This document shows, piece after piece, positions 44,623-54,642 of a DNA stretch of 64,000 nt; position 1 is the stretch's first letter; each line of letters opens with the position of its first letter. This DNA is from Triplophysa rosa. Its lineage: Eukaryota; Chordata; Actinopteri; Cypriniformes; Nemacheilidae. The DNA lies in assembly GCF_024868665.1 (NCBI RefSeq), contig NC_079900.1, forward strand, positions 25,935,633-25,999,632, given 5' to 3'. A program made the translations under genes and the position numbers. The notes under the pieces are model-generated. The model did not search any database. It saw nothing but the letters and a program-made list of their open reading frames with translations, and was not told where the DNA came from.

Positions 44623-45265
44623 GTACCCCCCCTCCATGGTCCGCTCCAGCGGACCTACCAGGGTGACGGGGTCGACCTCGAAGTCGAGGACCCAGACGTT
44701 CAGGATGGGTTTGGTGGAACTCTCGTAGGAGTGCTTGGTCTAGAATGTCAATCCGTGGTACCCAGGATTGTTCTTCAGGTCCGTAGCCCTCCCAGTTGAT
44801 TAGGTACTCGAGGTGACCTCCCCGTCTCCTGGAGTCCATGATCTCCTCTACCCTGAAGATCTGTTGGGCGGCGTCCAGAGGTGGTGGAGGAGGAGGCAGA
44901 TCTGTTGTTACAGCAGGGTCTGTAGAGGAAACAGAAACAGGAGTAATAAAGGGTTTGAGAAGGGAAACGTGAAAGGAGGGGGAGATCCGGTAGTGTTTGG
45001 GCAGCTGGAGGCGGAAGGTGACGGGATTGATCTGTCGAGTGATGAGGAATGGTCCGATGTATTTGGGACTCAGCTTCCGGCAGGGTTGTCGCAGGCGTAA
45101 GTCCCTTGTGGACAACCAGACCCGTTGCCCTGGAGCATACTGGGGGTTTGGGGATCTTCGGGCGTCCGCATGGAGCTTCTGCCTGCGGATAGCCTGCTGG
45201 AGGTGGTGGTGAGCTGAGTCCCAGACCCTCTCGCTCTCCCGAAACCAGTGATCGACAGCTGGCAC
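44618..45265 (-). pseudogene. Gypsy integrase C-terminus with chromodomain
   Basis: Frame of 215 codons covering the end of integrase ([17 protein letters not shown]) and a chromodomain: [20 protein letters not shown], then [12 protein letters not shown]. Chromodomains on Gypsy integrases steer insertion toward modified chromatin. It is out of frame with the catalytic core upstream, so it is not translated as one protein. Confidence 0.88.
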
Positions 45266-45458
45266 CGATGAGGGTTCTCCAGACCAGGGGAACAGGGGAG
45301 GTTGATATCCTAGGATACACTGAAACGGGGTGAGACCGGTTGAGGTCTGTCGAAGGGAGTTTTGGGCGTACTCCGCCCAGGGTAGGAAACGGTGCCAGCT
45401 GTGTTGGTGAGTATGGCAGTATGATCTCAGGTACCTCCCGATGTCCTGTATCTTCCGC

Positions 45459-45752
45459 TCAGCCTGGCCTGTTCGCCTGAGGGTGATATCCGGAGGTCAA
45501 GCTCACCGAGATGTTCAGTATTCCGAAGAAGGCCTTCCAGACCCGGGAGATGAATTGGGGACCCCTGTCTGACACAACGTCTTCAGGAAGCCCGTAATTG
45601 CGAAACACATGGGTAAACAGGGCCTCAGCCGTCTCTAGTGCAGTGGGGAGCTGAGTGAGGGGAATCAACTTGCATGCTTTGGAGAACCTATCCACTGCCA
45701 CCAGGATACAGGTGAATGTGTCAGACAGGGGCAGGTCGGTGATAAAGTCCAC
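45459..45752 (-). pseudogene. Gypsy integrase catalytic core fragment
   Basis: Contains the first two acidic residues of the integrase DDE triad in [11 protein letters not shown] and VVSDRGPQF, then [12 protein letters not shown] frameshift follows before the glutamate; the next residues (AERKIQDI) are read in another frame. Confidence 0.88.
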
Positions 45753-45877
45753 TGCGAGGTGAGACCACGGTCGTTAGGGGTATGGGCAATGGGAGTAGTT
45801 TTCCCTCCGGCAGGCGACGTGGTGTCTTTGCGATGGCGCAGACTGAGCATCTTTGACGAATCGGGCGATGTCCTGAG

Positions 45878-48022
45878 TCATCCCAGGCCACCAGTATCGG
45901 GCGGAGATGAGCGAGAGGGTGCGCTGTCTGCCTGGGTGTCCTGATCCCGGAACAGAATGAGCAGAGTCCACGAGGGTAGTGCGGAGCTCGGATGGCACAA
46001 AGATCCTACCCTCGGGACCTCCCGGCGGAGTAGGTGTTGGAGTTCAGCGATGTCCCGGTCGAGGGCCCACTGGATGGGGCAGACGAACAGGGCTGGAGGA
46101 AGCACTGGTTCAGGTTCGGTTAAATCTGGGGTGACGTAGTGTTGTCTGGAGAGAGCATCAGCTTTGCCATTTTGCGAGCCAGGTCGGTAAGTCACTTTGA
46201 AGTCGAACCGTGAGAAGAAGAGTGCCCAACGGGCCTGACGAGAATTCAGCCTCCGGGCCTCTTTGAGGTACTCCAGGTTACGGTGATCGGTGATCACGGT
46301 GAAGGGATAGTTCGCGCCCTCCAGCCAGTGTCGCCATTCTTCCAGAGCCAGTTTGATGGCTAGGAGCTCTTTATTCCCGATGTCGTAGTTTAACTCCGCC
46401 GGGGATAGCTTGCGGGAGAAGTAGGCACATGGATGGAGTCTAGGAGGCTTCCCCTGCCGCTGAGAGAGCACCGCTCCTACCCCGGTCGAAGAGGCATCCA
46501 CTTCCACGAGAAAAGGCAGGTCTGGGTCGGGTAGAAGTAGGGTAGGAGCAGTACAGAAGGCTTGCTTCATCTGGTCAAAAGCTTTGAGAGCTTCGGGATT
46601 CCAGGACAGGGATCTCGAGCCTTTTCCAGTCATGGCGGTGAGGGGAGCTGCAATAGAGCTGAATCCAGCGATGAAGCGCCGGTAGAAATTAGCAAATCCT
46701 AAAAACCGCTGCATCTCCCTCACCGTATGGGGTTGTGACCAGTTCTGGACCGCCTCCACCTTCCCCTGATCCATGGTAACTTGGTTGAAAGAGATGATAT
46801 AACCCAGAAATTGTATGGTGGATTGGTGAAACTGGCATTTCTCGAGTTTCAGGTATAGTTTATGTTGGCGTAGGCGTTGGAGGACGATGGAGACATGGGT
46901 AACGTGAGCGGGTCGAGAGCGGGAGTAAATAAGTATATCGTCGAGGTAAATTATAACGAATTTCCCCAGCAGGTCCCGGAAGATCTCATTCATAAAGCTC
47001 TGGAACACTGCTGGGGCGTTCACCAAGCCGAAGGGCATGACCTTATATTCGTAATGACCGTTGGGAGTCACAAAGGCCGTTTTCCATTCGTCACCTGGGC
47101 GAATCCGAATCAGGTTGTAGGCGCTTCTTAGATCCAGCTTGGTGAACAATGTGGCATGGCGTAACTGTTCCAGGGCGGCAGGTATCAGGGGAAGAGGATA
47201 GGCGAAGCGCTTGGTGTGACGATTGAGAACCCGATAGTCTATGCAGGGACGAAGACCTCCATCCTTTTTCCCTACGAAGAAGAAGCTTGACGCGGCAGGG
47301 GAGACAGACGGTCGGATGAAACCTTGTTGTAATGCCTCCTCGATATACTCCTCCATGGCCTTCTGCTCCGGGATGGACAAGGAATAGATCTTTCCTTTGG
47401 GCATTGTGGCCCCAGGCAGCAGCTCAATGGCGCAGTCCCATGGCCGGTGAGGAGGCAGCTCCGTAGCCCTCAGCTTGGAGAAGACGTCCTGGAACGACCG
47501 ATAATCTACGGGAACCTCCCCGGAGTTGAGGACCTCAGGACTCTCGACGGTAGTGGCTAGGATGGGTAGTACCGGTTTTAGGAAAGTTTCCTCCTTGATC
47601 GGGACCCTGGTGTTGGCGGGGCGACCCGCCCATCCGGATATGATGCCAGTGCGCCAGTCCACGATAGGTTGACGTTCCATCAGCCAGGGTCGTCCCAGAA
47701 CGATATCGGAGGTGGACCCCTCCAGTACCCAGAAGGAGATCTTCTCCGTATGCCTGGGAGAGATGTGAAGGGTGATGGGTGGGGAATGGTGTGTGATCCG
47801 ACCTCGGCCCAGCGGTTTTCCTAGGATGTCTTGCACAAACATGGTCCTCCCGTTCCTTAGGCGCGGGAAGCCCAACTGAGTAAGAAGATTCAGAGAAATG
47901 AAGTTCCCGGCGGCTCCAGAGTCAATCAGGGCGTGGACTGGAACAGAGAAGTTAGGTGCAATAATGACCACTTGGGTAAGAGCAAGGTGAGGTAAGGAGG
48001 CCGGTGTATGGATAGAACTCAC
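45878..48022 (-). pseudogene. pol: Gypsy pol: protease, RT and RNase H
   Basis: An open frame of 714 codons, intact for three domains. Protease: DSGAAGNF at residues 34-41. Reverse transcriptase: KLDLRSAYN around D297 and YLDD at 359-362. RNase H: D509 (VEVDASS), E552 and D579 (TDHRNLEYL), ending near 625. It runs into a wrong frame at the integrase zinc-binding region, about residue 680, where the continuation ([20 protein letters not shown]) is in another frame. The visible ATG at 48022 is internal; the usual gag-pol start is lost. Confidence 0.92.
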
Positions 48023-48099
48023 CGCTGGTCGAGCCGGACGGACGGGGCAGACGGCTAGGCGATGACCTGACCCTCCATGCTATTATTGTTTTGATATGT

Positions 48100-48488
48100 A
48101 CCGTTACTTGTAGTAAATATTATTTTAGAATAAAGCTAACTTAAGACACCAATCTAAATTGTTCGGTAATCAATTTAGTACTATTTTGACAATACTATGT
48201 TTAGTGTATGACATGCACGAGGACCACATGAACTTGAGGGTGTTGGCCTGTTTGGTCTGAATAACATGGTAGTTAAACTGATGTTTATATGTAGCCTACA
48301 AAGCATCCTAATGCCCCTTTCATTTCTAATACACATTTGATTAATAATGTTGCATCAAATATATTAATATTGTTACCTGAGAACGTGGTGGATCCATCTT
48401 GCTTCGTTGAATACGTCGAGTCACTTTCAACCAATAAGATGCCATGTAAGAGGTCGCGTTTTCATTGGGCCGCCGTGGAAGCCTATCC
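48100..48488 (-). other. Inner part of DNA transposon with 7-codon exon
   Basis: Continuous with the right inverted arm. On the minus strand ATGGATCCACCACGTTCTCAG (48377-48397) is followed by a donor-like GTAAC, and the stretch also occurs in 42031-42130. It could be the first coding exon (MDPPRSQ) of the transposon; nothing downstream of it survives here. Confidence 0.4.
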
Positions 48489-48791
48489 CTGATTGGTTGA
48501 CTACTTTTGACAGCCTATAATGCCTGGAACACACAGGAGGACCTCTCGAGAGCAAGAGTACCAAAGGATTCGTGGACGCACGGCACGCATTTTGAGTGCG
48601 CACACACTCACTGAGCGAGAGGAGAGAACATTCATAAGAGAGCAGCGTATAGTTGAAAGCGCGCATCCAGTTTTGTGCACGAGCGAAGGAAATCGGCGTG
48701 CGAGTGGAGAGATTCGCACGCTCGTATGGCAAGAATGCGCTCTCGCCTTGTAATAATGCGCTCGCGACATTTGTCATTATAATAACGCCAT
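48489..48791 (-). repeat. Right arm of 300-bp inverted repeat
   Basis: Inverted partner of 43833-44136, 4.35 kb away, with the same ATGGCGTTATTATAATGAC outer end. Together they suggest a DNA transposon with long terminal inverted repeats, or two head-to-head copies. Confidence 0.85.
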
Positions 48792-49074
48792 ACATAACAC
48801 GTAGTTCTAGGAAATGCCTAAGGACATGTTTTTATCACTGTTCCTCAAGCCTCCTCAGGTATTTTCATGATAATAAAGTATATTTATTAGGGCTGCAACA
48901 ACTAATCGATAAAATCGATAATAATCGATAATGAAATTTGTTGTCAATGAATTTCCTTATCGATTAGTTGGTCTGTGACGTCACTTGAGAGCTGCGCAGT
49001 TCTCAAGTGACGTCAAAAAAAAAAGAAATCAAGCACTTCTTCCCTTTTAAAATGACCGTTTTAGATGTGTCTCT

Positions 49075-49790
49075 CCGTGCAGCATGAGCTGCGCAGTTTT
49101 AAATGCAGACGTGGTTCTCCGTGGATCCGTCTCTTCGTGCAGCGCGAGATGCGCAGTTTTAAAGTCACACGTGTCTCTCCGTGCAGCACGAGGTACGCAG
49201 TTTGAAAGTCACACGTGTCTCTCCGTGCAGCGCGAGATGCGCAGTTTTAAAGTCACACGTGTCTCTCCGTGCAGCGCGAGGTACGCAGTTTTAAAGTCAG
49301 ACGTGTCTCTCTGTGGATGCGTCTCTCCGTGCAGCACATGTTGCGCAGTTTTAAAGTCACACGTGTCTCTCCGTGCAGCGCGAGGTGCGCAATATGAATG
49401 TCACACGTGTCACTCCGTGCAGCGCGAGGTACGCAGTTTTAAAGGCAGATGTGTCTCTCCGTGCGGCACATGTTGCGCAGTTTTAAAGTCAGACGTGTCT
49501 CTCCGTGCGTGCGTCTCCGTGCAGCGCGAGGTACGCAGTTTTAAAGTCAGACGTGTCTCTCTGTGGATGCGTCTCTCCGTGCAGCACATGTTGTGCAGTT
49601 TTAAAGTCACACGTGTCTCTCCGTGCAGCGCGAGTTGCGCAATATGAATGTCACACGTGTCACTCCGTGCAGCGCGAGGTACGCAGTTTTAAAGGCAGAT
49701 GTGTCTCTCCGTGCGGCACATGTTGCGCAGTTTTAAAGTCGACGTGTTTTGCATGCATCTCTTCAAGCTGCGCAGTTTTAAAGTTTAAAG
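49075..49790. repeat. 44-bp minisatellite inside hAT element
   Basis: About 16 units of TCTCTCCGTGCAGCGCGAG + GTGCGCAGTTTTAAAGTCA + CACG. Adjacent unit starts are exactly 44 apart at 49141, 49185 and 49229. Some units carry an extra CTCTGTGGATGCG insert, and a larger block of several units is itself duplicated (49300-49500 against 49540-49740). The 187-codon frame across it exists because the unit has no stop in any of three frames, so the reading frame rotates each unit. Confidence 0.9.
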
Positions 49791-51464
49791 GGGAGAGGTG
49801 TTTTAAATGACAAAATTAAAGATTATATTAGTAAAACCCAATTTGTGGCGTTTGCACTTTGCAAAGTACATAATAGGCTAAATACCCTGATTTGGTGGTT
49901 TATTTAGTTCAGAGGTGGGTAACGAAGTACATTTACTTGAGTACTGTACTTAAGTACACTTTTTGAGTATTTGTACTGAAGTATTACTTTTTCTGTTTAC
50001 TTTTTACTGTACTTCACTACATTTGAATGACAAATATCTCACTTTTCATGGCACAAAAAAATGATTTCCTTGGCCGACCCTCCCCTCGCTCCCACGTTTG
50101 GGAGAGACTATTGTCAGTTGCTTCTAATATGACACACATGAATCAACTCACCAGGTGTGTTAATTATGGAGACATTCACAACATTTTGGGAGAAGGCTAA
50201 TGAGTTCAGTTGTGTATAGGCTGTCAACGACGCGTCGACGTCGTCGATTACGTCGACTACTAAAATACGTGACTGTGCGTGAAATGCGTCGACGCGTCGT
50301 ATTATTTATGTTTATCTGCTGTAATAGCAGGTTTCTGTTCCCAGGCGTGTGTAAGTTAATCAGCAGAACAAGAGAAAGTATAATACACCCGACAAACAGC
50401 GGTTCGAGAGCGCTCGGACGCAGTAAGTTAGTGAATGGACGGAGGAATTCCCCCTAACGTTAGTCCCCGTGGAAATGCGATCATCACAGACATGGACACG
50501 CAATCACAACATGGACGGAGAGGGGACACGTAGATGTAGACTTTCATAATAAATTACTTTATTTTAACACACGCTTTACATTAATGATTTACATTAACGC
50601 TATTGTACTAGTGTAAGTTAGTGTATGTGAACCATTTGCAGATTGTGACCCTGCTTAAATTACTCTTAAGCTTCAAAAAGGACTAACTATCATGAAACCA
50701 CCAATGCACTTTTTATGTCATTCGATAGCTTTATGCGAGGAATAAACCAATATAGCATAATTAAGAAACTCTGACCTCCGCTGGTGCTGTCTGTCAATGC
50801 TGCAGTCAGCATGCGTGTGTACGGTGACGGTCAGGACGCTACTCTTTCCAACATGTTCCAATGTTTTCATTATTCTTCATAATGACAAGATGATAGTCTA
50901 TGGTTTTGTTTAAAATGTATTTTGCTAGAGACTGTGAGTTAACGTTACTCGCTGAGTGATAGCTTAGTTTATTAGAAGCACTGGAAGCGGTCTGAATATT
51001 TTGCGTCTTCATACGAAATAACTCTTTTTAAACCTCTGATTTAACTGTAAACTGTTGGATCTGATGCAACGCACTATGTGTTAAACATGTAACATATCAT
51101 CTCTTCTCGTTGTGTTCTAACTATTATTTACTTTGGGGAGCAAAATGATCCCCGGGACTTCAGAAGTAGTAGGTGCTTTAAGCGCATCATTGTGTGTCCG
51201 GGATGCGCATAACTGTAAATAACGAAGCGAATGCATTAAGCGCATCATTCTGAGTTCCGGGTGCGCGGGCTCGCTTTAACGCCACTCTGCATTAGAGTCT
51301 TTTATACGGTGATAGTTTTTTACAATAAACAGAGACAGATAGTAGTATTTTTACTTTTACTCAATTACATTATGAGACTGAAAATAGAGTTGGATATTAC
51401 TTGGAGGAAAAAAATACAGAGCATATAGCATGCTCTAGTATTTCATAAACACATTTTTAAATGT

Positions 51465-51645
51465 TTTTACATTTACATTTAGTCATTTAGCAGACGCTTT
51501 TATCCAAAGTGACTTACAGATGAGGGAAACAATGGAAGCAATTGGAACAACATAAGGACAACAAAAAGCGTAAGTGCAATAACAAAACTGGTCTCATATA
51601 ACCTACCACAGTATACAGAGCTAAGTTTATTTTATGTTTTTACCT
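51465..51645. repeat. Dispersed repeat, TTTAGCAGACGCTTTTATCC type
   Basis: TTACATTTAGTCATTTAGCAG and ACGCTTTTATCCAAAGTGAC are the hallmark of a very common teleost SINE/LINE-tail repeat. Confidence 0.65.
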
Positions 51646-52123
51646 TCAATACAGTACTTAAGTACATAAAAAATCTGTCTTTTTTACTTTTAAAATTAGA
51701 ACTACCTAATTAAAAGAAGATAGTGATTTTAATGTAAACACGGATTAAAATGTTAAAACAACAATATTTATTTATAAAATGTGAGTATAAAGTATGATTT
51801 GCTTTATAATTTAAGAAAATATTGGAACTTATTGTTTATTTGCAAAGTTTGCCAAAGGATTAATAAGGTAATCAAAAAATCTTTATTAGATTAATAAAAA
51901 TAATAATCTTTAGATTAGTCGACTAATCGAAAAAATAATCGATAGATTAGTCGACAATTAAAATAATCGTTAGTTGCAGCCCTAGTTGTGTATGCTTTTC
52001 CCATATCTGATTTACTTATTATAAGCAAAAGATGTAATTACATTTTTATCCGATTAATCGAAAAAATAATTGTCAAACTAATCGATTATCAAAATAATCA
52101 TTAGTTGCAGCCCTAATATTTAT

Positions 52124-53020
52124 AATGATCATGTTTGACGGGTGTTGCTTTTTTAAATGCACATTATAAGCGACTCAAACTCACACTGCTTTTAGATCGA
52201 GCAGCATTTCCTACTGATCCCAGAGCCGTGCTTCACGGACAAGCTACGCATCAATAAAATAATTGATACCTTGCATTATCGCAGCCAGCTCAGTTTCAGC
52301 AGGATTTAGTGGTAACCGCGATTAACCGTGCACATGTCTAGAGTTAACTAAGCAAAAGTAGTAGTTAATAGTTTACTAAAACCGAGAACTGGACCTTAAA
52401 ATAAAGTGTGACCAATATTATTAATATCTTTAATGCTAAATGTAGGTACAAGACGTTATGGTTTATAATCGGTCACAAACCTATATAGCAAACAGTAAAC
52501 AGACAGCTAAAAATACTTCATTAGGCTACTGCTGCATTTTCATTTACTTGAGGGTTACAGTAAAAGTGTGGGGGGGGCTTAGCCCTCAGTGAGTATTTGA
52601 ATGTAGTTCCTTTGACTTGATATTTATCTTAAATATTATCAAATTTTCTCTGCTTTTTTGTATTTACCTTGCACTAAATTATTATTTTTTATCAATTTTA
52701 GTGACAAATTTTCTTGAAAACTAAACAAAGTTGTTGGTGCTGGGAAACAGTACAGCTGGGAACAGCAGTGTTTCAATTGTGAAAACACTTGAAACTTTAT
52801 TCTCTATACCTTTCTAATGTGCCCTTCCGTTGGTGCTTCATGTATTGTTTAGGTAGATTTTTTTCTTTGTTTAGTATTTAAAGAATTTATATTCATTTTC
52901 TTGCTAAATAATTTTTTTTGCACTCACACTGCACCAAACTCATAGTGGCCGAGGGCTTTCACCCAGAGGTTGCGCTAGACTTTTTCATGGACAGGCTCGT
53001 AAAAAAATTGTCATAATCTA
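52124..53020. other. Unassigned AT-rich DNA
   Basis: Contains an inverted GGTCACACTTTATTTTAAGG motif near 52412 and otherwise no recognised gene or bounded element. Confidence 0.4.
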
Positions 53021-53024
53021 TTTT

Positions 53025-54075
53025 TACCCTTATATTGCTATCATATACTGTTGTGTACCAACATTAACACAACATTTCCCCAAAACCATGTTTAATCGGA
53101 GATACAAGGTTTATGATTTGGGAACAGGGAGATACGAGATTTACACTGTCATTGATAAGAATGGTACGGACACAGACGTCGCCGCTGCCAGCAGTGTTCA
53201 TCAAAGTCTGCGGTCACGTTGAGCCTTTTGACAAGAGACGAGGCTTTAAGAGCTAATGAAAGCTAATGATTGTGGTTACATACATCTTCCTAAACTCTAT
53301 TTTAAACGTTAGAGCTATGAGTGATGCAATACCAAAATAAAACGTTAAACAGGCTGTCTAATATAGGCGGAAATTAATCTGCACGCAAATAAAGTCGGCG
53401 GTCGCGTTGAACCTCTTGACAAGAGAAAAGGCTTCAATCATTAACCAAAGCTAATGACTGTGGTTACATACATCTTCCTAAACTCTATTTTAAAGGTTTA
53501 AGAACTATAAGTGATGTAATACAAAAAACGATGAGCTGACTAGGCTGTCTAATAAACTGTCACAACTGTCTAGGGGCCTAATGGTTAGAGAGTCGGACTC
53601 GTGACCAGAAGGTTGCCGGTTTGATTCCCAGGGCCGGTGGGTAACAACTGAGGTGCCCTTGAGCAAGGCACCTTACCCCTACTTGCTCCCCGAAAGCTGC
53701 AGTGATAGCTGCCCACTGCTCCGGGGGTACGTGTGTTCACCACTTGCTGTGCATGTGTTCACTACTCTCTGGATGGGTTAAATGCAGAGGTCACATTTTG
53801 TTGCCTTGTATTTGTACATGTGCAATGACAATAAAGTTGAATCTAAATCTAAATCTAATAGGCGGAAATTTGCCGAATCTGCTCACAAACTTACCTTCGT
53901 GGCTCACGGGCTTCCTTCTGCACCGAAGCATTACAGCTATCGATTTTTAACAAAACAGGCCTACTCAAATGTATCTAACCTAACTATTTTCACTTGTTAT
54001 TGTCTAAAAAACTTTCAATCAGGAGACGTAATGGCGAGAAGCTCCCGCGGAGTGAAGAAGAGGTGGAGTTATGGA
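53025..54075 (-). mobile_element. TIR element of 7086 type, copy 2 (rearranged)
   Basis: Reads as the reverse complement of about 8030 down to 7275 in copy 1. The right TIR is lost (similarity begins at ACCCTTATATTGC). The remaining left-end part lies at 54470-54645 in the opposite sense because of a local inversion. A SINE is inserted at 53555. Confidence 0.82.
53555..53853 (+). repeat. tRNA-derived SINE, TSD TCTAATA
   Basis: A-box-like TAATGGTTAGAGAGTCGG and B box GGTTTGATTCCC (53618-53629) head the element; the tail is AATCTAAATCTAAATC. The 7-bp duplication TCTAATA (53548-53554, 53854-53860) flanks it. The 7086 copy has a single uninterrupted counterpart at about 7490-7500, a paralogous empty site. 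Confidence 0.88.
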
Positions 54076-54642
54076 GTTAGTGTTAGGGTACTGCTCTGCT
54101 CTAAATTTAGCATTTAGAGACAGAATTTTCAGCTTTTTGGAAGACTTCACAGTCTCAGATGGTCTCTTCGACATGATTGTTTCAACTTTGAATAAATGTT
54201 TATAGCGTCATTTCGCGCCTTACTAACGTAACGTCATCACGCAAACAGGGAATATGCATTTCTGTCATTTTATTTGTCAGTTAATGAAAACATGGCAAAG
54301 AACAGGTATTTGTAAATTAGTTATAATGGGTTTTGAAAATGATTTAATCCAAAATTTGCCAAATTCCGTGACAATCCGTGTTATACAGTAAATTCCGTTT
54401 TTATGTCTGGATTCCGCGATTCCGTCCGTGTTTTCTGCATCGCGGAAATCATAGGGCCCTACAGAAACATTATATATCGTCGCTGTAGGGCGGAAACCTC
54501 CTATGTCCAAATTTGGTCAATTTCATATTTTTTCACAAATCGATGCTATTGGTCAGTCCCCATGTGGGTCTGTTATTTTTTTTACAAATTATTAACCAAT
54601 CTAAAGTGTTGAAAATAGCTTGAGAGCAAATCTCTTAACTCC
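54072..54642 (-). other. Inverted segment: hAT 5' end plus TIR-element end
   Basis: Inside this segment, on the minus strand, lie the left end of the 7086-type element (54470-54642), a hAT terminus TAGGGCCCTATGATTTCC (54461 inward), a leader, and an ATG frame beginning MSKRPSETVKSSKK (from about 54176) that stops at the segment edge. The rest of the same transposase starts on the + strand at 54643. The edges carry the short inverted repeat ATGGAGTTA/TAACTCCAT. A simple inversion between these 9-mers explains the arrangement. Confidence 0.75.

Larger units (their letters stand above)
44140..48085 (-). mobile_element. Gypsy chromovirus-type retrotransposon, 5'-truncated
   Basis: On the minus strand the order is protease, RT, RNase H, integrase, chromodomain, polypurine tract, 3' LTR. 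Gag and the 5' LTR are absent: sequence leaves the element at about 48085, just upstream of the protease. Several frameshifts split the pol frame. It lies between the 300-bp inverted arms, so it is probably inserted in another transposon. Confidence 0.9.
48888..52115. mobile_element. hAT element, TAGGGCTGCAACAACTAATCG ends, TSD ATATTTAT
   Basis: A perfect 8-bp duplication ATATTTAT (48880-48887, 52116-52123) flanks inverted termini TAGGGCTGCAACAACTAAT and the complement of TAGGGCTGCAACTAATGAT. An extra inward end of the same type at about 51965-51985 shows a second, nested copy. It also contains a minisatellite, a CAGAGGTGGGTAACGAAGTAC hAT end (49912) and a TAGGCTGTCAACGACGCGTCG end (50218). 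No transposase was recognised. Confidence 0.85.

Noticed and set aside
45665..45998. Separate small genes on the minus strand
   Set aside because: They are frameshifted pieces of the Gypsy integrase N-terminal region.
49084..49647. 187-codon Cys/Ser-rich repeat protein
   Set aside because: It is the 44-bp minisatellite read in rotating frames; no codon-level periodicity or start context.
43509..52412. Possible 8.9 kb element bounded by inverted GGTAACACTTTA motifs
   Set aside because: The motif is a common dispersed repeat; internal similarity is weak and no target duplication was seen, so two independent copies are likelier.
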